DNA of 64,000 nt from Bradyrhizobium sp. SZCCT0148 (lineage in GTDB: Bacteria; Pseudomonadota; Alphaproteobacteria; Rhizobiales; Xanthobacteraceae), in assembly GCF_018129985.1 (NCBI RefSeq), contig NZ_JAFCKT010000012.1, positions 62,001 through 126,000 on the forward strand, given 5' to 3'. Of this stretch, positions 9,839-18,269 are shown one piece after another. Under the pieces are notes generated by a model. It was not told the DNA's origin. It made no database searches and saw nothing but the letters and a program-made list of their open reading frames with translations. Every line of letters starts with the position of its first letter. The stretch's first letter is position 1. Both the position numbers and the translations under genes were made by a program.

Positions 9839-11050
9839 ATGCTGAACATACCGACGCTCTGGACCGTCTTCGTCGTCAACTTCCTGGCGCTCGGCGTGAT
9901 CTGGGCCTACGTGACGCGCTCCTATCCGAAATTCGCCGCCGCGCGGTTCTGGATGGCGTCGTCCTTTGTCGGCGCGATCGGGGCGATGACGGCGCTGGTC
10001 CGACTGTTCGTCTCCTCTCCCCTCCCGCTCATGTTCGGCGCGGCCGGCGTCATCGCCGCGAGCTGCCTCGCCGCCATGGGCATTCAGCGCTTCTATGGCC
10101 GCCCGGTCTCATGGCGCCTGATGACCATTACGGGAGGCCTGAGCCTCGCCGGCGTCGTGGTCTTCATGGTCGGCTTCGAGCACATGCAGCTGCGCATGCT
10201 CAGCTACACGCTCGGTCAGGCCCTGCCGCTGGTCCTGGCGCTGCGTCTGCTGCTGTCGCCGCAGGAAGGGCGCGTCAGCCCGGGCGCGCGACTGTCCGGC
10301 ATCGTCATCCTCACCATCATCGCGATCCTGGTGGCCCGCACCATCGGCAATCTGCTCGGCCAGGATCTCTCGGCAAAGGCCGGCGGCCAGACCCATGCCG
10401 TCATGGTGTTGGGGCTGCTGTTCCTGACGATGACGCTCAATTTCGGCTTCCTGCTGATGGCGATGGACCGGCTTCGGGCCGAGGTCGCCGACCTCGCGCT
10501 GCTCGACGATCTCACCGGCGTCGCCAACCGGCGGCATCTGTTGCAGCGCCTCGCCGAGGAATGCGCCCGTTCGGAGCGCAGCGGCGCGCCGTTCTCGCTG
10601 CTGGTGATCGATCTCGACGGCTTCAAGACCATCAACGACACCCACGGCCACGCCGCCGGCGATGCCTGCCTGCAGCACTTCACCCTGATGGCGCAGACGC
10701 GGTTGCGGCCGGGCGATATGCTGGCCCGCACCGGCGGCGACGAGTTCTGCGTCGTGCTGCCGTCGTCGTCCCTGCGCGAGGCCGCCGCAATCGCCCGCCG
10801 CGTGCTCGAGGTCTGCCGCCAGGATGCCGAGACCTGCACCGGCAGCGAGATCCCGATCGCGATCTCGATCGGCGTCGCGCAATGGGATCGCGGCATCGGC
10901 GCTTACCCGGATCGCCTGATGGCCAATGCCGACCACGCCCTCTATGCCGCCAAGAAGAACGGCAAGAACGATTTTGCCATTTACGATCCGTCGCAGCCGC
11001 TCTCGCCTGAGCCGATCGGACGGGGCGAGGCCGCGCGCATTTTCGCCTGA
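9839..11050 (+). CDS. Membrane-bound diguanylate cyclase (GGDEF)
   Basis: This protein makes cyclic di-GMP from two GTP at the inner membrane. The N-terminal half has about six transmembrane helices with no recognisable sensory domain. The GGDEF domain starts at LALLDDLTGVANRRHL. The active-site motif is intact, TGGDEF with GGDEF at residues 299-303, and the metal-binding DLDGFKTINDTHGH is present. No EAL domain follows. ATG 9839 gives a normal first membrane helix; an in-frame ATG at 9776 would add 21 polar residues, and the choice is uncertain. A second GGDEF protein occurs at 52558-53694. Confidence 0.93.
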   Translation: MLNIPTLWTVFVVNFLALGVIWAYVTRSYPKFAAARFWMASSFVGAIGAMTALVRLFVSSPLPLMFGAAGVIAASCLAAMGIQRFYGRPVSWRLMTITGGLSLAGVVVFMVGFEHMQLRMLSYTLGQALPLVLALRLLLSPQEGRVSPGARLSGIVILTIIAILVARTIGNLLGQDLSAKAGGQTHAVMVLGLLFLTMTLNFGFLLMAMDRLRAEVADLALLDDLTGVANRRHLLQRLAEECARSERSGAPFSLLVIDLDGFKTINDTHGHAAGDACLQHFTLMAQTRLRPGDMLARTGGDEFCVVLPSSSLREAAAIARRVLEVCRQDAETCTGSEIPIAISIGVAQWDRGIGAYPDRLMANADHALYAAKKNGKNDFAIYDPSQPLSPEPIGRGEAARIFA

Positions 11051-11083
11051 GACCATGCTAGGTTGGGTCTCCTTTGGACCCGC

Positions 11084-11710
11084 ATGATGATTGCTCGCTT
11101 GCTCGCGGCCGTTCTCGCCGCCTTCTTTCTGATCGCGCCTGCCGCTGCCGGGGATGCCGAGTTCGCAAAGCTCGCACGCGCCTCCGGTACGCCCGACATT
11201 CTCGGCCTGAAGATGGTCTGGCTGGCGCCCTGGGGTGACGTCCGCAACGCAAGACCCTGGCGCCACATCATCGTGCATCAGACCGAGGGGCCGGCGGGCT
11301 CGGCGCGCGGCGGGGCGGCGGAGCAGTCGAAGAATCCGACGCGGCGCGGCGTCACCGTGTGGGTCGAGACCGACGGCACGGTCTATTGGGCGGTCGCCGA
11401 AAATCTGGTGCCGACCCATGGCGACGGCGCCAATCGCAACGACAACAAGTTCATCGACAACAGCACGACCTATCGGCGGGTCGTGCGCGACAATTCGATC
11501 GGTGTCGAGTTCGCCGGCAATTACCCGGATGTGACGACCGGTCCGACCGACGCGCAGGTCGCGGCGTGGCGCGTGCTCGTGAAGCTGCTGCGCGCGCGCT
11601 ACGACATTCCCCTCGATCAGGTCTATGCCCACAACTGGATCGACTACAAAGACGCCCGCTATTGCGAAGGCTGCTGGCTCGCAACGCTGGCGCGGATGTG
11701 GGGTGAATGA
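11084..11710 (+). CDS. Secreted N-acetylmuramoyl-L-alanine amidase-like protein (amidase_2 fold)
   Basis: A signal peptide (ARLLAAVLAAFFLIAPAAAG) is followed by a roughly 165-residue amidase_2/PGRP-like domain. HIIVHQTEG supplies the first zinc-ligand His, and VYAHNWIDYKDARYCEGC the second His and a Cys. VEFAGNYP matches the strand before the active site. The family hydrolyses the amide between MurNAc and the stem peptide in the periplasm. The start at 11084 is chosen for the signal peptide. It lies 33 bases after the cyclase and could be cotranscribed. Confidence 0.85.
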   Translation: MMIARLLAAVLAAFFLIAPAAAGDAEFAKLARASGTPDILGLKMVWLAPWGDVRNARPWRHIIVHQTEGPAGSARGGAAEQSKNPTRRGVTVWVETDGTVYWAVAENLVPTHGDGANRNDNKFIDNSTTYRRVVRDNSIGVEFAGNYPDVTTGPTDAQVAAWRVLVKLLRARYDIPLDQVYAHNWIDYKDARYCEGCWLATLARMWGE

Positions 11711-11713
11711 CGG

Positions 11714-11753
11714 CGTTCGGGCAACCGGCGGCCGAAGCCGCCGGCGCCGAACG
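11714..11753. terminator. Extended hairpin between convergent genes
   Basis: Outer arms CGTTCGG and CCGAACG enclose a perfect 8-bp stem, CCGGCGGC-CGAA-GCCGCCGG. There is no T-tract on either side, so it is terminator-like and not a canonical terminator. It separates the convergent genes ending at 11710 and 11780. Confidence 0.6.
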
Positions 11754-11779
11754 GCCAGCGTGAACGAGGCATTCTCCGT

Positions 11780-12172
11780 TCAGGCGAACGCCTTGGGAAG
11801 GTCAGCCGAAGGCTTCGTGACGATCTGATGCGCATCGCGCCAGATCACTTCACGCTGGTTCGACGTCGTGATCGCACGCACCGGCAGGCCGCCTTCCTCG
11901 AGCAGCCAGGCGCAATAGCGCGCGCGGCTGACCGCCTCACGGGCCTGAGGATCGAACCAGCAAATGCCCCAGATCGTATTGCGCCGCTTGAAGTGCCGCG
12001 CGATACGGCCAGGGATCGGCAGATGTCGCCCGAACCAGTCGAACTGGTTCGATAGCTCGTGCCGAATCCAGTCGGGACAGTTGGTTCGATCGAGATACCA
12101 GGACGCACGGAAGAAGCCGCTCTCCACGCGGCTGTGCGGGTGGATGAGCGGTGTAACGAACCGCAAATACAT
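11780..12172 (-). CDS. Conserved hypothetical protein (130 aa), Trp/Arg-rich
   Basis: A soluble 130-residue protein rich in Trp, Arg and Phe, for example WIRHELSNQFDWFGRHLPIP and the central IWGICWFD. No signal peptide, membrane segment or known motif is seen. The residue mix and lack of low complexity support a real gene. I recall similar proteins in Bradyrhizobium but do not know their role. It follows a small membrane ORF and a terminator on the same strand. Confidence 0.65.
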   Translation of the reverse strand: MYLRFVTPLIHPHSRVESGFFRASWYLDRTNCPDWIRHELSNQFDWFGRHLPIPGRIARHFKRRNTIWGICWFDPQAREAVSRARYCAWLLEEGGLPVRAITTSNQREVIWRDAHQIVTKPSADLPKAFA

Positions 12173-12225
12173 GACGACACGGCGCGACGCCGTGCGTCAC
12201 GCCCCTCGCAACTTGATTGAATGAA

Positions 12226-12249
12226 TAGAAAGAACAGCCGCGAAGCGGC
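12226..12249 (-). terminator. Terminator-like hairpin (minus strand)
   Basis: On the minus strand GCCGC-TTC-GCGGC is followed by TGTTCTTTCT. It begins three bases after the stop codon of the small frame at 12252-12407, as expected for the end of that transcript. Confidence 0.65.
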
Positions 12250-12251
12250 GT

Positions 12252-12407
12252 TCAGCTCATGGCCGGCTGCCGGCGACCCCGAGAGGGCGGCGGTCGGAAC
12301 GTGTCGATCTCAACTTCATGCCGCCTCCCTTGAAGAGCGTGAACAAAGCGGCGCGCTATTGCGCCGGGGCGCAGCACATACACCAGCCCCAGCGCCGGGA
12401 CAAGCAG
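12252..12407 (-). CDS. Possible small membrane protein lacking a standard start codon
   Basis: This minus-strand frame reads through a hydrophobic stretch (VILLVPALGLVYVL) into a basic tail (RPGAIARRFVHALQG) and ends QPAMS, then TGA. The stop lies directly before the hairpin at 12226-12249, and the frame opens right after the stop codon of the upstream gene at 12435. Those two facts suggest a real second gene in one operon. No ATG, GTG or TTG lies at the expected place; the coordinates assume a CTG start, and internal GTG codons would shorten it. Other frames here look like shadows. A sequencing error near 12420 is an alternative. Confidence 0.3.
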   Translation of the reverse strand: MLVPALGLVYVLRPGAIARRFVHALQGRRHEVEIDTFRPPPSRGRRQPAMS

Positions 12408-12434
12408 GATAACGGCGACACGTCGAGCGCAATC

Positions 12435-12815
12435 TCACACCGGCTGCGCCATCCAGCCGAAGAACCGCCGCATCAGACCTGGCCGTCGCGGCAATTCCGG
12501 CGGCTCGTCGGCCGCGAGCACGCGTTTGAAGAAGTAATCCAGAAACACCATGTCGTTCGGTTCGATGACGGTGAATTGCTCCTCGCCGAAGAACACGCTG
12601 TAGCTATAGAAAAAGGGGCCCATCAGCGGGATTGTCGCCGTGCCCGCATAATCCTTCGAAATCACGAACTCCGACGGCTCCAGCCCATGCTCGCGCATCG
12701 CCTGCTCGACCAAGCGCAGCTTGCGCATGAACTGGGCGGAGAAGCCGCCGACGGTGGATTGCAGGATGATCGACACGGCGCGTGTCCGCTGTTGTGGATG
12801 TAGCCCGACCATCAT
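12435..12815 (-). CDS. Conserved hypothetical protein (126 aa)
   Basis: A 126-residue soluble protein with LMGPFFYSYSVFFGEEQFTV in the middle and a basic C-terminus (RRPGLMRRFFGWMAQPV). It contains no catalytic signature that I recognise. Two starts are possible: M1 at 12815 or M2 at 12812. Plus-strand frames across it are compositional shadows. The bidirectional terminator at 12892-12920 separates it from the sigma-factor gene. Confidence 0.65.
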   Translation of the reverse strand: MMVGLHPQQRTRAVSIILQSTVGGFSAQFMRKLRLVEQAMREHGLEPSEFVISKDYAGTATIPLMGPFFYSYSVFFGEEQFTVIEPNDMVFLDYFFKRVLAADEPPELPRRPGLMRRFFGWMAQPV

Positions 12816-12891
12816 GTGTCGGGCGACCCGTCACAGGCGTTCAAGAGGTCGCGAAGGCCGCTTGGCGAACATGCAGCAAATCACATTCAAC

Positions 12892-12920
12892 AAAAAAGCC
12901 GGCGTTGCCGCCGGCTTTTT
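12892..12920. terminator. Bidirectional Rho-independent terminator
   Basis: GCCGGC (12898-12903) and GCCGGC (12910-12915) form a self-complementary stem around a 6-base loop, with six A on the left and five T on the right. On the minus strand it lies 45 bases past the stop codon of the rpoH-type gene. Confidence 0.9.
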
Positions 12921-12964
12921 CTCTCTTGTCGATCCGCCAATGTCTCTCCGCGGAAACGCCCCGC

Positions 12965-13864
12965 TCAGTGGGCGGCTTCCAGCGCGGCCTGTTCGGCCCT
13001 TGCGATCGTGCCCTTGACCGCGGACTGCACCTTCTCGAAGGCGCGGACCTCGATCTGACGGACGCGCTCGCGCGACACGCCGAACTCGGCAGCGAGGTCT
13101 TCCAGCGTCATCGGCTCATCGGCGAGGCGGCGAGCCTCGAAGATGCGTCGTTCGCGCGGGTTGAGCACGCCCATGGCGCCGTTCAGCGCGTCACGGCGTT
13201 CGTCATATTCCTCGTGCTCGGCCAGCATGGCTTCCTGGTTGGGCGTATTGTCGACCAGCCAGTCCTGCCATTCGCCGGCTTCGCCGTCGTCGCGGATCGG
13301 TGCGTTGAGCGACGCGTCGCCGCCGAGGCGGCGATTCATGTCGATCACGTCCTGGGCAGTGACGCCGAGACGCTTGGCAATGATCTTGACCTGGTCGGGG
13401 CGGAGATCGCCCTCGTCCAGCGCGTTGATCTTGCTCTTCGCCTTGCGCAGGTTGAAGAACAGCTTCTTCTGGTTCGCAGTGGTGCCCATCTTAACGAGCG
13501 ACCAGGAACGCAGGATGTACTCTTGAATCGACGCTTTGATCCACCACATCGCGTAGGTGGCGAGACGGAAGCCCTTCTCGGGCTCGAAACGTTTCACCGC
13601 CTGCATCAGGCCGACATTGCCTTCCGAGACGACCTCGGAGATCGGCAGGCCGTAGCCGCGATAGCCCATGGCGATCTTGGCCACGAGACGGAGGTGGCTT
13701 GTGACGAGTTGATGCGCCGCGTCGCGATCGTCATGCTCGCGCCAACGCTTGGCGAGCATGTATTCCTGCTGGGGTTCCAGCATCGGGAACTTGCGGATTT
13801 CGGCGAGATAACGAGAGAGGCCGGATTCTCCGTTGAGGACCGGCAAAGTAGCGGTACGGGCCAT
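12965..13864 (-). CDS. rpoH: RpoH-type alternative sigma factor (sigma-32 family)
   Basis: This 299-residue factor has the size and layout of RpoH, the heat-shock sigma factor. Region 2 includes SEGNVGLMQAVKRFEPEKGF and the -10 helix LATYAMWWIKASIQEYILRS. The RpoH-box-like stretch NQKKLFFNLRKAKSKI follows, and region 4 ends with FGVSRERVRQIEVRAFEKVQ. The ATG at 13864 is preceded on the minus strand by GGAGG at nine bases. A longer frame upstream to 14026 looks non-coding. Bradyrhizobium carries several rpoH paralogues, and I cannot say which this is. rluD lies upstream on the same strand, a common alphaproteobacterial order. Confidence 0.93.
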   Translation of the reverse strand: MARTATLPVLNGESGLSRYLAEIRKFPMLEPQQEYMLAKRWREHDDRDAAHQLVTSHLRLVAKIAMGYRGYGLPISEVVSEGNVGLMQAVKRFEPEKGFRLATYAMWWIKASIQEYILRSWSLVKMGTTANQKKLFFNLRKAKSKINALDEGDLRPDQVKIIAKRLGVTAQDVIDMNRRLGGDASLNAPIRDDGEAGEWQDWLVDNTPNQEAMLAEHEEYDERRDALNGAMGVLNPRERRIFEARRLADEPMTLEDLAAEFGVSRERVRQIEVRAFEKVQSAVKGTIARAEQAALEAAH

Positions 13865-14084
13865 GCTGAAAGCCCTCCAAAGGTTCAGGCCCCCGATAGC
13901 GGCGGGCCAGGCAGACGACCGCTTTGTTAAAGCCGACCGTAGCTGCGATGTTCCACGTTGGTCACTTCCAACGCAGGCGCAATATACCCCATCGGGGGCC
14001 AAAAAGGGAAGGATTGCTGACGTCACGTCCCCGTGTGGCAGCTATAACTTTTTGTAATGTAACGCTTTTCTTAAGGCTCCTGCG

Positions 14085-15107
14085 TCATAGCGCCGCTTTC
14101 AGAGCGCGCTGCAGGAGAAGCAAATCCTCCGGTAGAGGCGCCTCCCAGTGGAGTAATTCTCCGGTTCGCGGGTGTTCCAATACCAGCAAATAGGCGTGCA
14201 AGGCCTGCCGTCCAAGCGCGGCGAGGGCTCCTTGGGACTCGCTACCGAGCTGGTTCGCTTTGGTCTTGAAATGCGGGCCATAGACGGCATCCCCCATCAG
14301 GGGGTGGCCGATATGGGCGAGGTGGACGCGGATCTGGTGGGTGCGCCCGGTCTCAAGCTCGCAGGCCAGCAGCGTGGCGATCGGCTTGCCGTCGCGCCCG
14401 TTGAAACTCTCCAGGATGTCCCAATGCGTGACGGCCTCGCGGCCGCCCTGGCGCACCGCCATCTTCTCGCGCGCATGCGGATGCCGGTCGATCGGCGCAT
14501 CGATGGTGCCGCGATGGCGGCCCGGCACGCCCCAGGCAAAGGCCATGTAGCCGCGACGCATCGCACCGGTGCGGCCGTGGTCGGCGAATTGGGCGGTCAG
14601 CGAGGCATGGGCGAGGTCGTTCTTGGCGACCACCATCAGCCCCGTGGTGTCCTTGTCGAGCCGGTGCACGATGCCGGGCCGGCGTACCCCGCCGATGCCG
14701 GAGAGCGAGGTGCCGCAATGGGCGATCAGCGCGTTCACCAGCGTGCCGGTCTCGTGGCCGGCGGCGGGATGCACCACCAGCCCCTTCGGCTTGTTGAGAA
14801 CGACGATGTCGTCGTCCTCGAACACGATATCGAGGGCGATATCCTCCCCCTTGGGCTCCGGCGGGGCCGCTTCCGGCACGTCGATTGTGATCGTATCGCC
14901 GGATGTGACGTGATAAGCGGGGTCGCGGATCGCGGCGGCCTTCAGGCTCACCGCGCCCGCCAGGATCAGGGCTTTCAGCCGCGATCGCGACAGGTCGGTG
15001 AGGTGTGCCGCCAGCACGCGGTCGAGCCGGGCCGAGCCCTCGTTGCCTTCGACGACAACCTCCAACTTCTGCGCAGAGCCAAGACCCTTAGGATCAAGTT
15101 TTTCCAT
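14085..15107 (-). CDS. rluD: 23S rRNA pseudouridine synthase, RluD type
   Basis: The 340-residue protein has an N-terminal S4-like RNA-binding domain (RLDRVLAAHLTDLSRSRLKALI) and a RluA/RluD catalytic domain. The catalytic Asp151 lies in HRLDKDTTG, and the later motif ETGRTHQIRVHLAHIGHPL is intact. RluD isomerises uridines in helix 69 of 23S rRNA. The ATG at 15107 is chosen because it gives the usual short N-terminus; that codon overlaps the ATG of the divergent gene at 15106. The rpoH-type gene follows downstream after about 220 bases. Confidence 0.93.
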   Translation of the reverse strand: MEKLDPKGLGSAQKLEVVVEGNEGSARLDRVLAAHLTDLSRSRLKALILAGAVSLKAAAIRDPAYHVTSGDTITIDVPEAAPPEPKGEDIALDIVFEDDDIVVLNKPKGLVVHPAAGHETGTLVNALIAHCGTSLSGIGGVRRPGIVHRLDKDTTGLMVVAKNDLAHASLTAQFADHGRTGAMRRGYMAFAWGVPGRHRGTIDAPIDRHPHAREKMAVRQGGREAVTHWDILESFNGRDGKPIATLLACELETGRTHQIRVHLAHIGHPLMGDAVYGPHFKTKANQLGSESQGALAALGRQALHAYLLVLEHPRTGELLHWEAPLPEDLLLLQRALKAAL

Positions 15108-15450
15108 GACGACGTCTGATACCGCTGTTCCCGAACCGAGCCCCGAGCAGGCCGCGCTGTTCGCGCGGGTGCGGCGGATGATGCTGATCGCGGGGTTGAC
15201 CACGGCGCTGGCGATCTGCGCCGTGCTGATCGCGGTGGGCTACCGCCTTTTCAAGTCCGAGGGAAGGGCGGCCGAGCCCGCCGGCGACGTCACCGCCATC
15301 CTGCCGAAGGGCGCCAAAATCGTCTCGACCGGCCTCGCCGGCGACCGCCTCGTGGTCACGCTGGACGTCGGCGGCGTCGTCGAGATCCGCACCTTCGACG
15401 CCCATACCCTGAAGCCGGCCGGAAAGCTGAAATTCGCCAATGAGCCGTAA
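15106..15450 (+). CDS. Small single-pass membrane protein (DUF6476-like)
   Basis: The 114-residue protein has a polar N-terminus, one transmembrane helix (MMLIAGLTTALAICAVLIAVGY, residues 25-46) and a small periplasmic domain with GDRLVVTLDVGGVVEIRTFD. It resembles, from memory, the DUF6476 family that sits beside rluD in alphaproteobacteria. Its ATG shares two bases with the rluD start codon on the other strand, so the two genes have no space between them. Confidence 0.8.
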   Translation: MTTSDTAVPEPSPEQAALFARVRRMMLIAGLTTALAICAVLIAVGYRLFKSEGRAAEPAGDVTAILPKGAKIVSTGLAGDRLVVTLDVGGVVEIRTFDAHTLKPAGKLKFANEP

Positions 15451-15507
15451 AAGGCCGGTCGGGGTCCTTGCGGCGGACAAATTTCGAGGTTATTGGCTAG
15501 CCATCAC

Positions 15508-15582
15508 GCTCCCTTCGTCTAGCGGTTAGGACGCGGCCCTCTCAAGGCTGAAACAGGGGTTCGATTCCCCTAGGGAGCGCCA
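15508..15582 (+). tRNA. tRNA-Glu (anticodon CTC)
   Basis: The 75-base cloverleaf has a 7-bp acceptor stem, GCTCCCT (15508-15514) with AGGGAGC (15572-15578), discriminator G and an encoded CCA. The anticodon stem CGGCC/GGCTG holds the loop CTCTCAA with anticodon CTC, reading GAG codons. The T arm is GGGGTTCGATTCCCC. It is the only tRNA gene in the window. The genes downstream look accessory, but I find no second copy of its 3' end that would mark an integration site. Confidence 0.97.
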
Positions 15583-15629
15583 GATAAATCCTAAGCCATT
15601 GAAAACCTGTATCCTCTAGGCGACGATGT

Positions 15630-15678
15630 CCGCCTTGGAGTAAAACCGCCATGCTACGCATGTAGCCTTGCAAGGCGG
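15630..15678. promoter_or_regulatory. Nested inverted repeat upstream of the NERD-helicase gene
   Basis: CCGCCTTG (15630-15637) and CAAGGCGG (15671-15678) are perfect inverted arms. Between them a second hairpin, GCTAC-GCAT-GTAGC (15653-15666), is nested. It ends 26 bases before the ATG at 15705. It could be an operator or an mRNA leader structure; neither is shown. Confidence 0.45.
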
Positions 15679-15704
15679 TCCGCAATGGTGCTCGCGGTCG
15701 TCAC

Positions 15705-17522
15705 ATGGCAATCCTGATCCCCAGCCTGGGCTTCGCGCGCTTCGACAGCCGTGGGGAGCTCCGACTCGCGGAACGGCTCAAGGACTTCCTCGAAGAGAAC
15801 GCCGTCGTCTGGCACAACCTCCCCGTCGGCCCGCTCAACCGGCATCCGGACTTCATCATCATTCATCCCGCGAACGGCCTGCTCGTGCTCGAGGTGAAGG
15901 ACTGGCGGCTGGAGACGATCGTTTCGGCGGACAAGACGAAGGTCGAGCTGCTGACCAGTCGTGGCATCGTGCGAGAGAGCAATCCGCTCGAGCAGGCGCG
16001 CAGATATGCGTTCGATGTCGTGCGCACGCTGGACCGGGACGGGCAGTTGCTGTTTCCACCCGGTCATCGCTTCATGGGTAAGCCCATCGTACCGTTCGGC
16101 TTCGGGGCCGTCTTTACCAACATCACGCGCAAGCAATTCCAGCAGACCAATCTCAAGGAGGTGATGGCCGAGCATCTCTGTCTGTTCAAGGATGAAATGA
16201 CCGAGGGCTCACCTCCTGAGGAATTCCGATCCAGATTGTGGGACATGGTTCATCCGCGTCTTGGAGAACCTCTGTCGATGCCGCAGTTCGATCGGCTTCG
16301 CGCGCTGCTCTTTCCGGAGATTCGCATCCGACAGATTGCTTTGCCCTTGGACGACGCGCCGGCGGCAGATCCCTCGGACCGTACGCTTGCGGTGATGGAC
16401 CTGCACCAGGAGCAGTTCGCGCGCAGTCTGGGAGAAGGGCATCGCATCATTCGCGGCGTCGCGGGATCGGGCAAGACGCTGATCCTTGCTTTTCGAGCCG
16501 AATATCTGGCGCGTGCGGCGGCAAAGCCCGTGCTCATCCTCTGTTACGCCAATGGCATCGCCGGGCGGCTCGAGGACGCGATGCAAAACAGAGGTGTAGA
16601 GAATCGTGTGCAGGTCCTCACCTTTCATTCCTGGTGCTACCGGATGCTGCGGACTTACGGGATCGCACCTCCGTCAGAGCGTGACTATCCGGACTATGCA
16701 GAACGGTTGGCTGCGAGCGTCGCGGAGGTCATGAAGGCGGTGGATCAGGGGCATATTCCAGCGGAGCAATACGACGCCGTCCTGATCGACGAGGCCCACG
16801 ACTTCGAGCCGCAATGGCTCGCGCTTGCGGCCAAGATGGTGAACCCGCGCACCAAGGCGCTGATGGTCGTCTACGACGACATTCAGGCCATCTACAAAGG
16901 ACGGGAGCGCCCGGTGTGGAGCCAGCTCGGAATCGAAGCCAAGGGCAGGACCACCGTGTTGAAGGTGAACTACCGCAACACGGCCCAGATCGTTGCCTTC
17001 GCGCGCCGCTTCGCGGCCGACGTCATTGGCGCTCCAGGCACGACGGCCGACGACGAGCACGCCATCCTGTTGCCCGAAGATGCGGGCCGGCAAGGGCTGG
17101 AGCCGGACGTTCGACGGTGCGTGAGCGTCGACGCAGAAGCACACTGCGTCGCCGAATGGTTTCTCGACAGGAAAAAGGCCGGCTACGAATGGTCGCAGCT
17201 GGCCTGTCTCTATCCGGAGCACTGGATCGGAGGGAAAGTCGCCCAGATCCTGGCCAAGCATGGCGTGCCGATCGATATGGCCAAGGACAATCGCAACCGG
17301 GTTTCGGTCAAGCGGGTGGCCGTGCGGTTCCTGAGCATGCATTCTGCGAAGGGACTGGAGTTTCCCTGCGTCGCCATCGCCGGCCTAGGCTTGCTCGGCC
17401 GCCACGGCGAGACCGTCGAGGAGTGCGTCCGCTTGACCTATGTCGGGGTGACCCGGGCGACCCACGAAGCGCTGCTGACGTATTCGAGCGAGTCCGCCTT
17501 GGTGCAGCGTCTGATCGCGTAG
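15705..17522 (+). CDS. NERD nuclease-related domain fused to UvrD/Rep-type helicase
   Basis: The 605-residue protein joins two DNA-processing parts. Residues 1-120 form a NERD domain with a PD-(D/E)xK-like active site (Glu18, Asp49, Glu63-x-Lys65 in LEVKDW). From about residue 240 it is a superfamily 1 helicase. Walker A is GVAGSGKT (251-258), Walker B VLIDEAHDF (about 358-366), motif III YDDIQAIY, motif IV VNYRNTAQI, motif V SMHSAKGLEF and motif VI YVGVTRAT. All motifs look intact, so it should be active. No strong ribosome-binding site is seen. Such fusions occur in bacterial accessory and defence regions; the position next to a tRNA fits that. Function in this organism is unknown. Confidence 0.9.
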   Translation: MAILIPSLGFARFDSRGELRLAERLKDFLEENAVVWHNLPVGPLNRHPDFIIIHPANGLLVLEVKDWRLETIVSADKTKVELLTSRGIVRESNPLEQARRYAFDVVRTLDRDGQLLFPPGHRFMGKPIVPFGFGAVFTNITRKQFQQTNLKEVMAEHLCLFKDEMTEGSPPEEFRSRLWDMVHPRLGEPLSMPQFDRLRALLFPEIRIRQIALPLDDAPAADPSDRTLAVMDLHQEQFARSLGEGHRIIRGVAGSGKTLILAFRAEYLARAAAKPVLILCYANGIAGRLEDAMQNRGVENRVQVLTFHSWCYRMLRTYGIAPPSERDYPDYAERLAASVAEVMKAVDQGHIPAEQYDAVLIDEAHDFEPQWLALAAKMVNPRTKALMVVYDDIQAIYKGRERPVWSQLGIEAKGRTTVLKVNYRNTAQIVAFARRFAADVIGAPGTTADDEHAILLPEDAGRQGLEPDVRRCVSVDAEAHCVAEWFLDRKKAGYEWSQLACLYPEHWIGGKVAQILAKHGVPIDMAKDNRNRVSVKRVAVRFLSMHSAKGLEFPCVAIAGLGLLGRHGETVEECVRLTYVGVTRATHEALLTYSSESALVQRLIA

Positions 17523-17735
17523 AGCGACGCCGCGCAGGCGCTCTCTTACGCCATCGTGCCGTCGACCGCGCGGATCATCTCCCACTTAACGACCAGGCGT
17601 CGTCGGTTCGATGGGGAGTTGAAACTCCGACGGGAATTCATCTGGTTTCTCGCAGCCTGCCCGCGTTAGTCTCGCAGTTGGCGGACCGGCGAGACAGGGG
17701 GCTCGATTTGATTGTGCCGTCCAAGGAGTGAGCCT

Positions 17736-18269
17736 GTGGCATTGGCGATCAATATCCGGGCCGACGACGATTCAGCCCATGAGATCCAGAGCCTGTGGGA
17801 TCAGGTTGCCGCGTTCGAGGTCGAGCCATCGATGCGCGCCCTAAGGTACCGGCCGCACTTTACGTTTGCGATCTATGACGGACCTGCGATCGATGAGAAG
17901 ACCGCGTGGGACGTGATGCAGGCAGCCATTGCCGGCGTGAGGCAACTGCGGATCGCGTTCAAACGAATTCGCTGGTTCGAAGGGGCTCCCCTCGTTCTCT
18001 GGGCGGAGCCGGAGGCCGATGACACCCTGAATCGCATCCACGGCGCCATCAGCGCGGCAATCGATCCAGCGCATTGCCGTCCCCATTACCGGCCCGGCGC
18101 CTGGACGCCACATTGCACGCTCGGTACTGCCGTCGCCGATGAACGGCGCGATGAAGCGATGGCCTTTGCGCGGGCATTTGATCGCAGCATTGAAGTGCTG
18201 TTCGACGTGGCGGACTGCGTTGCCTTTCCGCCCGTGCGGATCATCGCCGAGCGGAAATTGCCGCCGTAG
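17736..18269 (+). CDS. 2H phosphoesterase / 2'-5' RNA ligase-like protein
   Basis: The 177-residue protein carries two H-x-T motifs, H41-F-T43 (PHFTFAIYD) and H126-C-T128 (PHCTLGTAV). These define the 2H phosphoesterase superfamily (2'-5' RNA ligase, cyclic phosphodiesterase and relatives). The members handle RNA 2',3'-cyclic ends or small nucleotide phosphodiesters. The GTG at 17736 is chosen because AAGGAG (17723-17728) lies seven bases upstream; a TTG at 17712 is less likely. The gene follows the NERD-helicase by 213 bases in the same direction. Its substrate is unknown. Confidence 0.85.
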   Translation: MALAINIRADDDSAHEIQSLWDQVAAFEVEPSMRALRYRPHFTFAIYDGPAIDEKTAWDVMQAAIAGVRQLRIAFKRIRWFEGAPLVLWAEPEADDTLNRIHGAISAAIDPAHCRPHYRPGAWTPHCTLGTAVADERRDEAMAFARAFDRSIEVLFDVADCVAFPPVRIIAERKLPP

